A stretch of DNA of 64,000 nt, taken from Planctomycetota bacterium (GTDB taxonomy: Bacteria; Planctomycetota; Phycisphaerae; Phycisphaerales; Phycisphaeraceae). Each line of letters begins with the position of its first letter. Positions within the stretch are counted from its first letter, which is position 1. Shown piece after piece: positions 44,788 to 52,972 of the stretch. A program made the position numbers and the translations under genes. The notes under the pieces were generated by a model. That model made no database searches, was not told the DNA's origin, and saw only the letters and a program-made list of their open reading frames with translations. The stretch lies in assembly GCA_016350165.1 (NCBI GenBank), contig CP066225.1, positions 806,001 through 870,000 on the forward strand, written 5' to 3'.

Positions 44788-44816
44788 AGGTGATTTCACA
44801 TAGGAAATATTAAGTA

Positions 44817-44839
44817 GGGGTCCGTTTGTAACGATTATG
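44817..44839 (+). promoter_or_regulatory. Shared upstream box of flagellin 2
   Basis: GGGGT-N3-TTTGTAACGATTATG, identical in its conserved bases to the box before flagellin 1; 424 bases upstream of the start codon. The leader to 45262 has several purine-rich stretches and a small AACACGGAAGCGTGTT palindrome (45230-45245), but no gene that I trust. Confidence 0.45.
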
Positions 44840-45262
44840 ACGTCTGTAAGGGAGAGGAATTTGGAACTAACGAAACGGAAAGAAGAGCGATATGAACTGT
44901 CCGATAAAAAACTTTTTTATAGAGGGTCATCAGACAGAGGGTTTCTTCCCGATTTCATACGTGCAGCCGAGAGGAATTCGGAGTTGCCAAAAACTAACGA
45001 TCCGCAGGAAGCAGGATGACAGTGACACGGAATGGCCGCAAGGCAAATTTCGAGTCGCAGCCCACCAAGGACGGTGGAAGGAGTTGCAGATGAGGTGATA
45101 AGCCAAATCGAATCAGTCCATTAAAAACAACAATTCATTTAGTTTTCAAAAAAATAGCATCAGTCAGATCGGATCGGAGATCCGTGAACGTTCAGCAGGA
45201 AGCTGGATTCGTCAACCGACGTAAGAACGTAACACGGAAGCGTGTTCACGGAGGACCATACC

Positions 45263-47146
45263 ATGAGTGTCATTAATACAAACGTTAATTCCCTGATCGC
45301 ACAAAGAAATCTTGGCGGCGCCAACAAATCATTGAATACATCAATGGAACGCTTGAGCACCGGCCTTCGCATCAATCGCGGCAAAGATGACCCTGCCGGC
45401 TTGATCGCATCAGAAAATCTGCGTTCAGAAGAAGCATCACTTGAAGCAGCTATTGACAACGCAGAGCGTGCTGACCAAGTGATGAACATCGCTGAAGGTG
45501 GCTTGCAGGAAATCAATTCACTTCTTCTTGAAGTTCAATCATTGGTTACTGAGTCAGCTAACGATGCTGGTCTTTCAAAGGAAGAAAAAGAAGCTAATCA
45601 GCTTCAAATCGATTCAATTCTCGAAACAATCGACCGTATTTCAACTTCAACATCATTCCAGGGCACGAAGCTGCTCAACGGTACTTTTGACTTTACAATT
45701 TCAGGTCAGAATTCCTCAGTTGATGATGTTCAAGTTAATGCAGCAAAACTTACATACGGTGAAAACCGTGACGTAAATGTACTTGTCACCAAATCAGCAC
45801 AGCATGCAGGTGTTTTACTTTCACTTGGTGCAGATAAGCTTGATCTTGGTGGTTTAGATGGTGGTGGTAGCCCTGTCGATGCAGCAGATAAGAGCTTCAC
45901 TTTTGAAATCGCTGGTGCTAAGGGTTCAAAAGAGTTTACCTTTGCATCTGGCACAACCTTGACTGACATGGTTGCTGCAATCAATACCTACACAGATGTG
46001 ACTGGCCTTTCAGCTAGCCTCAGCGGTTCAACTGCTCTTTCACTGAAATCTACAGATTTCGGTTCAAGCGAATATGTTTCAGTCAAAGTGATTGACGATG
46101 GCGAGATGGAAGCCAACCGTACAAACCCAACAACTGGTATCTATAAGTTCTCAGATACTAACGAAAATGCTGCCTCACTCGGTCTTGGCTCAAACCCAAC
46201 TGACTGGGCCACCAATGGTACTTATACCGCAGGTACAGCGAGTGGTTCAACAACAGATACTGCAGCTAACATTGCCGCTTTGATTTATGGTGCAAACACT
46301 AACACTGCAGGTTTTGAAGATACTACACTTCTCGCAGATGAAGCTGCGGTAACCGCAGCAATCGGTGCCCTGTCAAACTCAAATACTACTTTCAAGGTTT
46401 ATGACGAAAATCATAATGAGATTGTGTATACAGTAACTGACACAGGTGGTACCAAGAGCTTTACAACAACTACAAATACCTTTGCTGCAGACCCTGATGT
46501 TGGCCCAGAACCATCAAGTTGGAGTAACGCAGAAGGTAAAGAACCTGAACGTGACACAGGTCAAGATGTTGGTGCGATCATCAATGGTGTTGTTGCGACA
46601 GCAGATGGTAACCAAGTAACTGTTCGTACAGATACGCTCGATGCAGAAGTCAAACTATCAGACGATGGAGCTCAGACACTGGATTCGATGCAGGCATTCA
46701 CCATTACTGGTGGCGGTGCACAGTTCAGCTTAGGCCCCTCAGTTGACATCACCAACCAAGCAACAATCGGAATCGGCAATGTTTCATCACGTAACTTGGG
46801 TTCATACGACACCGGTTACTTGGACGAGCTGGGTTCATCAAAGGGTAACAACCTGGTCGATGGAAACCTTGAACAAGCTCAGAAGATTGTTGACGATGCG
46901 ATTAACCAAGTTTCTTCACTGCGTGGCCGTATTGGTGCGTTCCAGAAGAACACAATTGGTTCAACCATTAACTCACTGAGTGTGACACTTGAAAACACCA
47001 GTGCAGCCGAGTCTTCAATCCGTGACGCTGATTTCGCGAAGGAAACAGCTGAAATGACACGTTCGCAGATCCTATCACAGGCTGCTCAAACCGTGCTCTC
47101 AACAGCGAATACTTCACCACAGTCAGTACTATCACTACTCGGCTAA
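45263..47146 (+). CDS. fliC: Flagellin 2
   Basis: Start ATG 45263 has GGAGG nine bases upstream; the product is 627 residues. The N-terminal (INTNVNSLIAQRNLGGANKS, then NTSMERLSTGLRINRGKDDP) and C-terminal (TSAAESSIRDADFAKETAEM, LSQAAQTVLS, LSLLG) regions are canonical, and the middle is variable. The segment 46193-46506 is nearly identical to flagellin 1, while the residues around it differ much more. A terminator follows, and a glycosyltransferase-methyltransferase gene lies 370 bp downstream. Confidence 0.96.
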   Translation: MSVINTNVNSLIAQRNLGGANKSLNTSMERLSTGLRINRGKDDPAGLIASENLRSEEASLEAAIDNAERADQVMNIAEGGLQEINSLLLEVQSLVTESANDAGLSKEEKEANQLQIDSILETIDRISTSTSFQGTKLLNGTFDFTISGQNSSVDDVQVNAAKLTYGENRDVNVLVTKSAQHAGVLLSLGADKLDLGGLDGGGSPVDAADKSFTFEIAGAKGSKEFTFASGTTLTDMVAAINTYTDVTGLSASLSGSTALSLKSTDFGSSEYVSVKVIDDGEMEANRTNPTTGIYKFSDTNENAASLGLGSNPTDWATNGTYTAGTASGSTTDTAANIAALIYGANTNTAGFEDTTLLADEAAVTAAIGALSNSNTTFKVYDENHNEIVYTVTDTGGTKSFTTTTNTFAADPDVGPEPSSWSNAEGKEPERDTGQDVGAIINGVVATADGNQVTVRTDTLDAEVKLSDDGAQTLDSMQAFTITGGGAQFSLGPSVDITNQATIGIGNVSSRNLGSYDTGYLDELGSSKGNNLVDGNLEQAQKIVDDAINQVSSLRGRIGAFQKNTIGSTINSLSVTLENTSAAESSIRDADFAKETAEMTRSQILSQAAQTVLSTANTSPQSVLSLLG

Positions 47147-47201
47147 TAAATTCGAATGGACTAAGGAACCCGCAAATAAGCGGGCATCCGATCACTGATG
47201 C

Positions 47202-47236
47202 GAAACGGCGACTACACGGTCGCCGTTTCTTTTTTT
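47202..47236 (+). terminator. Intrinsic terminator of flagellin 2
   Basis: AAACGGCGAC/GTCGCCGTTT stem with a short loop and a T7 tract. The next 280 bp, to 47516, are the upstream region of the GT-methyltransferase gene, with no recognised site. Confidence 0.88.
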
Positions 47237-47516
47237 ATGCCCCCTGCCCTGCATTTGATTTTGCTTCATTTCAATTGGCGATGAATCAATTGTGCCGACT
47301 GAGAACAATCAACAAATCCAGAAAAAAAATAGCTTGAAGGCCAGAAAAAGCGTGCTGCTGAAAACTTTTATTTCGAGTAATAGCTTGCATTTACCTACAT
47401 TTTGGTTACTTTTATGCTATCAGGCATGGATAGTCTGCTACTCGCTATCAGTATGCAGTTCTCCGCTTTGTAGCGGATACGCGAGGTTTTAGTTACAAGA
47501 AGCATGGAGGCTCGCT

Positions 47517-49142
47517 TTGACACAACCCCGCGTATCAATTCTTATCCCAAACTTCAATAACGGCAAAGATTCCTCGGTCGAGGGGAAACACGATCTCATC
47601 GAAAATTTGATGATGTCGTTGTATATAACATTGAAGGATGAAACGACGCCTTTTGAGGTTATTATTTTTGATGATGGTTCAACAGATGATAGCCGTGAAA
47701 CACTGGGAAAATGGGCAAAAAGAGCGTGGCCAACTAGCGGACAACCTGTCATTGACAAGCTGATTAAAGCAGAACATTGTGGTGTGCTTTCTATAACTGC
47801 GAATAAAATGGTCGAAGCATCGCGTGGAGAAATTCTTGTTCGAATCGATGGCGATGTGATTATGGTAACTGATAATTGGGTCAGTAAGTTATGTAAAGTA
47901 TTCGACAATGCACCGCCAAGTGTTGGCATCATTGGACCCAAACAGCTTGGTACAGATGGGAAATTGCATTCATTCGGCGACTGGATATTACATCCCAAAG
48001 GCTATCATCATGTTGGTGAAAATCTGGATCGTCATGCGATCAAGCATCCGATGGAGGTGGAGCATGTCATGGGATGCTGCTATTGCTGCAGACGTGAAGT
48101 GCATGATGATTTGGAGGGATATGATGAACGAATTTTACGAGGCCAAACAGTTGATTTTGGCTTACGAGCCCGTTTAAAAGGTTGGCGTTGCTGGGCAATA
48201 CCACAGATTGAGTTTCAACATTGCCATGGCTTAAGGGCTGCGAGAGAAACAAAGGCAGATAATGTTGAAGGCGTGCTGTTTACACTTGATTTTTTCCGTA
48301 AAAAATGGGGATTTGATCGCATTGCGCCTGATTTAGATGCTGTGAGAAAGTATTACTCGAGCACGCCTTTGGTTTCAAATGCTCGTATTTTTGGATGTGA
48401 TCCTGAAGATCTTACAGATCAAACAGACACAAAATCACTCACATTTGAAGTCAGTGAATGGAACCAATTTTCGCAAAATCCACGACTACAACAAATCGTC
48501 AAAGGGCAGCAAAAATTAGTGCAAATGGTTGTTAGTGCATTGCCTGTCGATGAGCGTTCCGCAATCTCCAAAGTCGGTATGATTGGTAATGGTGCAGGCG
48601 TACTTGGACATGTCATTGCATCAGATGGTTTTGAGTTTTACGGTGTTGATACGAGTAAAGAACGAACTGATTTAGCAATAAAGTGCACACAATCGGCTGA
48701 GTACGAAGAAAGCAATAAGCCTGAATTTTCTTGGCAAAAAGATTGCCAGCACATTCCACTCAAAGATGGTTCACTTGACCTAGTCTTGTTGATCAACGTT
48801 TTGGAAACACATCCTAATCCAGTTGCACTTTTTGATGAAGCGCATCGCGTATTAGGCGAGGGGGATAACAAATTTTTGCTGATTGTTGTCACGCGTAAAC
48901 CATCAAGACCCGAATTACCTTCAGATCCTACGGGGTTGTATCATGAGAAGGAGCTTGTCACTCAAGTGCTTGCATCTGACGGTTGGCTTAAATGCGAAAC
49001 GAGTACATTAGGCGCGAACGAGCCGGTCATCAGCCTGTTCAAAAGAAGTAATAAGCGTTTTAAGAAAATTAAAAATACGCCTGAAATGGCTAAAAATCTG
49101 CATAAAAATGTGCAATCTGAGACAGTTAGCACAAGCTACTAA
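47517..49142 (+). CDS. Fusion of family 2 glycosyltransferase and SAM-dependent methyltransferase
   Basis: The 541-residue protein starts with TTG, preceded by GGAGG at 7 bases. Residues 3-250 form a GT2 domain (SILIPNFNNG, EVIIFDDGSTDDS, GEILVRIDGDVIM as the D-x-D region, FHSFGDWILHPKGYHHVG-like acceptor region, and YDERILRGQTVDFGLRARLKGW). Residues 345-500 form a class I methyltransferase-like domain with VGMIGNGAGVLG (a variant motif I), EFYGVDTSKE, LKDGSLDLVLLINVLE and a final VISLFKRS strand. Fusions of this type build methylated surface sugars. The position right after two flagellins suggests flagellin glycosylation, which is an inference. The stop codon opens a CTAA-N7-TTAG motif. Confidence 0.8.
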   Translation: MTQPRVSILIPNFNNGKDSSVEGKHDLIENLMMSLYITLKDETTPFEVIIFDDGSTDDSRETLGKWAKRAWPTSGQPVIDKLIKAEHCGVLSITANKMVEASRGEILVRIDGDVIMVTDNWVSKLCKVFDNAPPSVGIIGPKQLGTDGKLHSFGDWILHPKGYHHVGENLDRHAIKHPMEVEHVMGCCYCCRREVHDDLEGYDERILRGQTVDFGLRARLKGWRCWAIPQIEFQHCHGLRAARETKADNVEGVLFTLDFFRKKWGFDRIAPDLDAVRKYYSSTPLVSNARIFGCDPEDLTDQTDTKSLTFEVSEWNQFSQNPRLQQIVKGQQKLVQMVVSALPVDERSAISKVGMIGNGAGVLGHVIASDGFEFYGVDTSKERTDLAIKCTQSAEYEESNKPEFSWQKDCQHIPLKDGSLDLVLLINVLETHPNPVALFDEAHRVLGEGDNKFLLIVVTRKPSRPELPSDPTGLYHEKELVTQVLASDGWLKCETSTLGANEPVISLFKRSNKRFKKIKNTPEMAKNLHKNVQSETVSTSY

Positions 49143-49153
49143 TCTTCGATTAG
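49139..49153. repeat. CTAA-N7-TTAG palindrome at a stop codon
   Basis: CTAATCTTCGATTAG; the TAA is the stop of the GT-methyltransferase gene. Confidence 0.75.
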
Positions 49154-49183
49154 AATGTAATGAACAGATACAGGAACGTATTT

Positions 49184-49957
49184 ATGAAAGTATCCCGAAG
49201 AAACTTATTAATGATCGGCATGGGAATGCTGGTAAGTGGATGTGTGGATACTCGAATGCGATACCTGCCCCATCCGAGGGTTGAATGGCCTCACACAAGT
49301 CGGCCTAATAGTGCGACTCGTACAACATATGCACCACCTCAAGCACAACCCACAAAGCAAGTTACTCAAAATTCCTCAAAACCATCTACATCAACCCGTC
49401 GCACAACACGTTCGAGATCTTCAGCAAACTCAAAAGTAAGTCATGGTGCTTTTAGGCCAATTGCTCGATCAAATTGGACAAAAACTGGGCCAGCTCGTGG
49501 ACGTGTTAGTTCAATGGGTAGCATCAGCAAAATCACAGTGCACCACGAAGGATCTGCAACGTTCTGGACAACCGATTACCGCACGACTGCGAGACATATC
49601 GAAGACATACGCAAGGGACATGTTGGCAATAAACGTTGGGGTGATATTGGCTATCATTACATCATTGACCGAGCGGGTCGAGTGTGGGAAGGCCGAAGTA
49701 TTAAATATCAGGGGGCACATGTGAGTAAACACAATCCTCACAATGTAGGGGTCATGTTGCTGGGCAATTTTGAGAAGCAGAAACCCACAAAAGCACAGCT
49801 TGCGACTTTACAGACCACTTTGCGGTCGCTGATGCGGAAATATCGCGTGCCAGTGAAACGTATTTATACCCATCGGGAACTAATGCCGACGAAGTGCCCG
49901 GGGCGAAATCTGCAACCCCTGACGGTGAAAATCCGCAAAAGTGGCGTGTTGGTATAA
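49184..49957 (+). CDS. Tat-type lipoprotein N-acetylmuramoyl-L-alanine amidase
   Basis: Start ATG 49184 has AGGAA eight bases upstream, giving 257 residues. The signal is SRRNLLMIGMGMLVSGC: a twin-arginine motif directly followed by a hydrophobic stretch and lipobox LVSGC, suggesting a Tat-exported lipoprotein. A Ser/Thr/Pro-rich linker (about 30-95) precedes an amidase_2/PGRP domain with zinc ligands in ITVHHEG (histidine), THRELMPTKCPG (histidine and cysteine), plus YHYIIDRAGRVWEGR and HNVGVMLLGNF. It cleaves the bond between muramic acid and the stem peptide. Confidence 0.85.
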   Translation: MKVSRRNLLMIGMGMLVSGCVDTRMRYLPHPRVEWPHTSRPNSATRTTYAPPQAQPTKQVTQNSSKPSTSTRRTTRSRSSANSKVSHGAFRPIARSNWTKTGPARGRVSSMGSISKITVHHEGSATFWTTDYRTTARHIEDIRKGHVGNKRWGDIGYHYIIDRAGRVWEGRSIKYQGAHVSKHNPHNVGVMLLGNFEKQKPTKAQLATLQTTLRSLMRKYRVPVKRIYTHRELMPTKCPGRNLQPLTVKIRKSGVLV

Positions 49958-50023
49958 CCTCAATAACCCTGTTTTTAAGTACAGAAACGCTGATATGCGA
50001 GTTCAGTCGACTACGGATACAAT

Positions 50024-50797
50024 ATGGCTATGACTGAAGTGACGGATGACAATACGGTGGAAAACAATCCCTCGGAAGAGATTCAGGACACTGATACAGA
50101 AACTGTTGAAGAAACTGGAGAATCTGCAGAGGCGGTGATCGAATCGGGTGACACTGAGGCTGGAGATCAGCCGAGTGGAAGCGACGATGCTGCATCTACT
50201 GATGATGATTCGACGAGATCTGCAGCGGCTAAAACTGAAGCTGAACCAGAGCCTGAAGAAGGGACATATGAGATCCCAGAGGATCTGGATGAGCGTGTGG
50301 AAGCTGCACTTCTGACGAGCCCACAGACGATGAATGCCAATCGCGTTGGCACAGCTTTAGGTGGACTTCCAAGCAAGCTCATCATTGAATCGATAGAGCG
50401 TTTGAATGAGGTGTATGCTGATTCTGGCCGCAGCTTCCGTATTGAACAGGTAGCTGGTGGTTGGCGTATCATGACATTGCCTGAATATGGTGATGTTCTA
50501 GCAGGCATTAGCAAGCAGAAATCGACAGAAGCGAAACTACGCCCTCCACAACTTGAGACATTGGCAATTGTCGCTTACAAGCAGCCCGTTACGCGCGTTG
50601 ATGTCGAGATGATTCGTGGTGTTGCTTGTGGTGAGGTCCTGCGATCTCTCATGGAACGACACTTAGTGAAGGTTGTTGGCCGTGCAGATGAAATTGGCCG
50701 ACCAATGCTGTATGGGACGACCAAAAAATTCCTCGAAATTTTTGGCTTAAACAGTACGAAAGACCTGCCTGACGTCGAAGAAATCGGCATAGACTAA
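50024..50797 (+). CDS. scpB: Segregation and condensation protein B with acidic N-terminal extension
   Basis: ScpB forms the bacterial condensin complex with ScpA and SMC. The 257-residue protein has a Glu/Asp/Ser/Thr-rich disordered extension (1-80) not found in standard ScpB, then the two winged-helix domains: VEAALLTSPQTMN, FRIEQVAGGWRIMT, PPQLETLAIVAYKQPVTRVDVEMIRG (the ScpB signature) and GRPMLYGTTKKFLEIFGL. smc of the same complex is at 22669. The stop codon is part of CTAACTCACGAATAG, a one-mismatch relative of the CTAA-N7-TTAG family. A terminator follows. Confidence 0.92.
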   Translation: MAMTEVTDDNTVENNPSEEIQDTDTETVEETGESAEAVIESGDTEAGDQPSGSDDAASTDDDSTRSAAAKTEAEPEPEEGTYEIPEDLDERVEAALLTSPQTMNANRVGTALGGLPSKLIIESIERLNEVYADSGRSFRIEQVAGGWRIMTLPEYGDVLAGISKQKSTEAKLRPPQLETLAIVAYKQPVTRVDVEMIRGVACGEVLRSLMERHLVKVVGRADEIGRPMLYGTTKKFLEIFGLNSTKDLPDVEEIGID

Positions 50798-50828
50798 CTC
50801 ACGAATAGTCAACTCAAAAACCTATTCC

Positions 50829-50853
50829 AAGCAGGCATACCGCCTGCTTTTTT
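50829..50853 (+). terminator. Intrinsic terminator of scpB
   Basis: AAGCAGGC-ATACC-GCCTGCTT stem with a T6 tract. The remaining gap to 51135 has only a GTCATT/AATGAC inverted repeat near 50957-50977 and the ribosome site of the next gene. Confidence 0.85.
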
Positions 50854-51135
50854 CTTACCCAATTTTTCATAAAAGAAAATGCGTATAAATGCTGAAACTT
50901 TTCGGTGAGCAGCACGTCTTTTATTGTGAACCCACCCCTAAGGATGCCACAGAGCGTCATTCAAAGAAATAATGACTTTATCGCAGCCAGCCGGTATATT
51001 AGGCTGAAACAAGGCTGAAATGAACCCAGCGGCATCTTATGGAGTAAGAAGTAGACATCTGTTTGGTGTTATGCTGCAGATTAGCCTGAAGGGGCGTGAG
51101 ATAATCAAGATTACTAAGTAACCGAAAGGCTCAGT

Positions 51136-51639
51136 ATGTCAGGTCGCAAGTGTCGTATTAGTTTTCGATCCGGACGTATATTGCTGTTTTCATTAATTGC
51201 TATTGTGGCAGCTGTAACTGGCTGCGCACCTTATACCATGCAAGGCCGTGTCATTGAAGGGCCAAATTCATTTATCACGGTTGTGAGTGCTGATGATCCA
51301 CGGCTGAATGCTGCGACAAACGATAGCGGCTTGGCCAATGTTCAGATTGACGTGACACTTGATCCAAATGAGATGCGGCCAATCAACGAAGGCAATACAT
51401 ATACTGACCTGAGTGGTAATTTTTCAATGCCGATCTCAGCTCAAGGTGCAGGCTTCCTAATGTATGAAGCTCAGATTACCGCGACAGGAAGTGGCTTTGC
51501 ACCAGTACAAAAAACGATGCCCCTGCCTTCCGGAAACAAGTGCATTCTTGTTGTATTGAAGGAAGGTAAAGGCAAAATCAATCGCAAGAACAATCTCATT
51601 GATGAAACAATGAGAATGGGTGAGCCTTACATGCAATAA
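51136..51639 (+). CDS. Small lipoprotein with Ig/carboxypeptidase-regulatory-like domain
   Basis: The 167-residue protein has a signal peptide ending in the lipobox VTGC (C30), followed by APYTMQGRVIEGPNSFITVV and a beta-sandwich-like region: NVQIDVTLDP, then YTDLSGNFSMPIS, which resembles carboxypeptidase regulatory or transthyretin-like folds. The C-terminus is Lys/Arg-rich. GAAAGG stands before the ATG. The role is unknown; it lies upstream of the DUF58/transglutaminase pair without an evident functional link. Confidence 0.6.
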   Translation: MSGRKCRISFRSGRILLFSLIAIVAAVTGCAPYTMQGRVIEGPNSFITVVSADDPRLNAATNDSGLANVQIDVTLDPNEMRPINEGNTYTDLSGNFSMPISAQGAGFLMYEAQITATGSGFAPVQKTMPLPSGNKCILVVLKEGKGKINRKNNLIDETMRMGEPYMQ

Positions 51640-51787
51640 ATTTGGCTCTTATTACGTTGTGATTAAGTGAGTTCCATATTGAAACTCACTCATACAGGGG
51701 TTTTGGGTTGGCTACTTGTGAACAATTGTCGGTTTAGTTCACGCCCTGCCAGCAAACGAATTCGTAAATACAACTGTGGGGTTTTTA

Positions 51788-52972
51788 GTGAACAAACCGA
51801 TAAGAACGCGAATCTATCCGGGGCCAAGTGGGCTTGTTTTTCTAATAACATGCCTGCTAACACTTGCCGCAGCTTTATACACACAAGCAAACCTGCTCTT
51901 CTGGGGCATCGGCTTGATGTTCGGTGCATTTGTCGTTTCATTGATTACTGCGATGTTGTCTTTGCGTAATGTCACGGTCACACGACTACTTCCAATGCAT
52001 GGCATCGCAGGCGAGCAACTCGTCCCTCGTTATCGAATTCATAATCGATCGAAACTCGGCATTTTTAATCTCGTCGTCAGTGAGGAATCGACGGAATCTG
52101 AAGTAAAACTCAACATGTTGCCAACGGGCTGGATTCTATTCCTTGGCCCCAATCAAGCACTTATGGCTGAAGCACCATGCTGGCCTAGTGAACGAGGCAA
52201 ACTTTCATTCAATTCTCTGATCATTTCATGCTCATTCCCATTTGGCATACTGAAAAAAGTCGCATTCTTCGAACAAGAGGATGAAATTATTGTCTACCCA
52301 CACATCTATCGCTTGAATAGGCGTGTCGTAGGTACACTCTCACGAGTCAATCCCGAAGGCAGCAACAATATTGAACGTAGTGGTGGCACTGAAGAATTTT
52401 TCGGCTTACGTGAATACCACACGGGCGACAGCATCAGACTAATCAACTGGAAGCAAACTGCACGAACAGGTGATATGGTTGTCAAGGAAATGACACAGCC
52501 ATCGCCCCCACAAACAATGGTGCAGTTGGATCTATCAGATTTACAAATTAATGCTTGTAAATCTGAAAATCCTGATATTTCCGAAGAGCAATTAACCAAA
52601 CTAAAAGAAGAAGCAATCAGTCTGGCTGCTTCCATAATTTGTGATGCATACATGCACGGCTACAAAATCGGGTTTGCGTGCAGTGGCATCAATGCTCCGA
52701 CATATCAGCTTCACCACAGCCGCCCACATCGCACGAACATCCTTGAAGCGCTTGCGTCACTTGATTTACATGACACAACTTCACCCGATGATACTTCTTC
52801 ACAAACAGAAGCAACCGTATTGGTTACACTCACTAATACTTCTCCAAAACTATACCAAGCTTCAAATAAACTAGCATTAAGTGTGCAAACACTCAGTCAA
52901 TATATCACTGATGCACCGGTTGAAGATGTACTACTCGACACGACTGAAGAAGTCATCGGGGGGGTAGCATGA
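51788..52972 (+). CDS. DUF58 protein
   Basis: The product is about 394 residues from GTG 51788 (an earlier GTG at 51776 is possible). It has two N-terminal membrane helices (about 13-55) and a DUF58 domain with the signature FFGLREYHTGDSIRLINWKQ, then TARTGDMVVKEM. DUF58 proteins are usually paired with MoxR ATPases or transglutaminase proteins and are thought to assist assembly of secreted or envelope complexes. The next gene overlaps it by four bases (ATGA), which indicates translational coupling. No MoxR gene is present in the window. Confidence 0.85.
   Translation: MNKPIRTRIYPGPSGLVFLITCLLTLAAALYTQANLLFWGIGLMFGAFVVSLITAMLSLRNVTVTRLLPMHGIAGEQLVPRYRIHNRSKLGIFNLVVSEESTESEVKLNMLPTGWILFLGPNQALMAEAPCWPSERGKLSFNSLIISCSFPFGILKKVAFFEQEDEIIVYPHIYRLNRRVVGTLSRVNPEGSNNIERSGGTEEFFGLREYHTGDSIRLINWKQTARTGDMVVKEMTQPSPPQTMVQLDLSDLQINACKSENPDISEEQLTKLKEEAISLAASIICDAYMHGYKIGFACSGINAPTYQLHHSRPHRTNILEALASLDLHDTTSPDDTSSQTEATVLVTLTNTSPKLYQASNKLALSVQTLSQYITDAPVEDVLLDTTEEVIGGVA

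Noticed and set aside
44837-45098. Two overlapping 60-68-codon frames in the flagellin 2 leader
   Set aside because: Charged, low-complexity products without ribosome sites; more likely untranslated leader.
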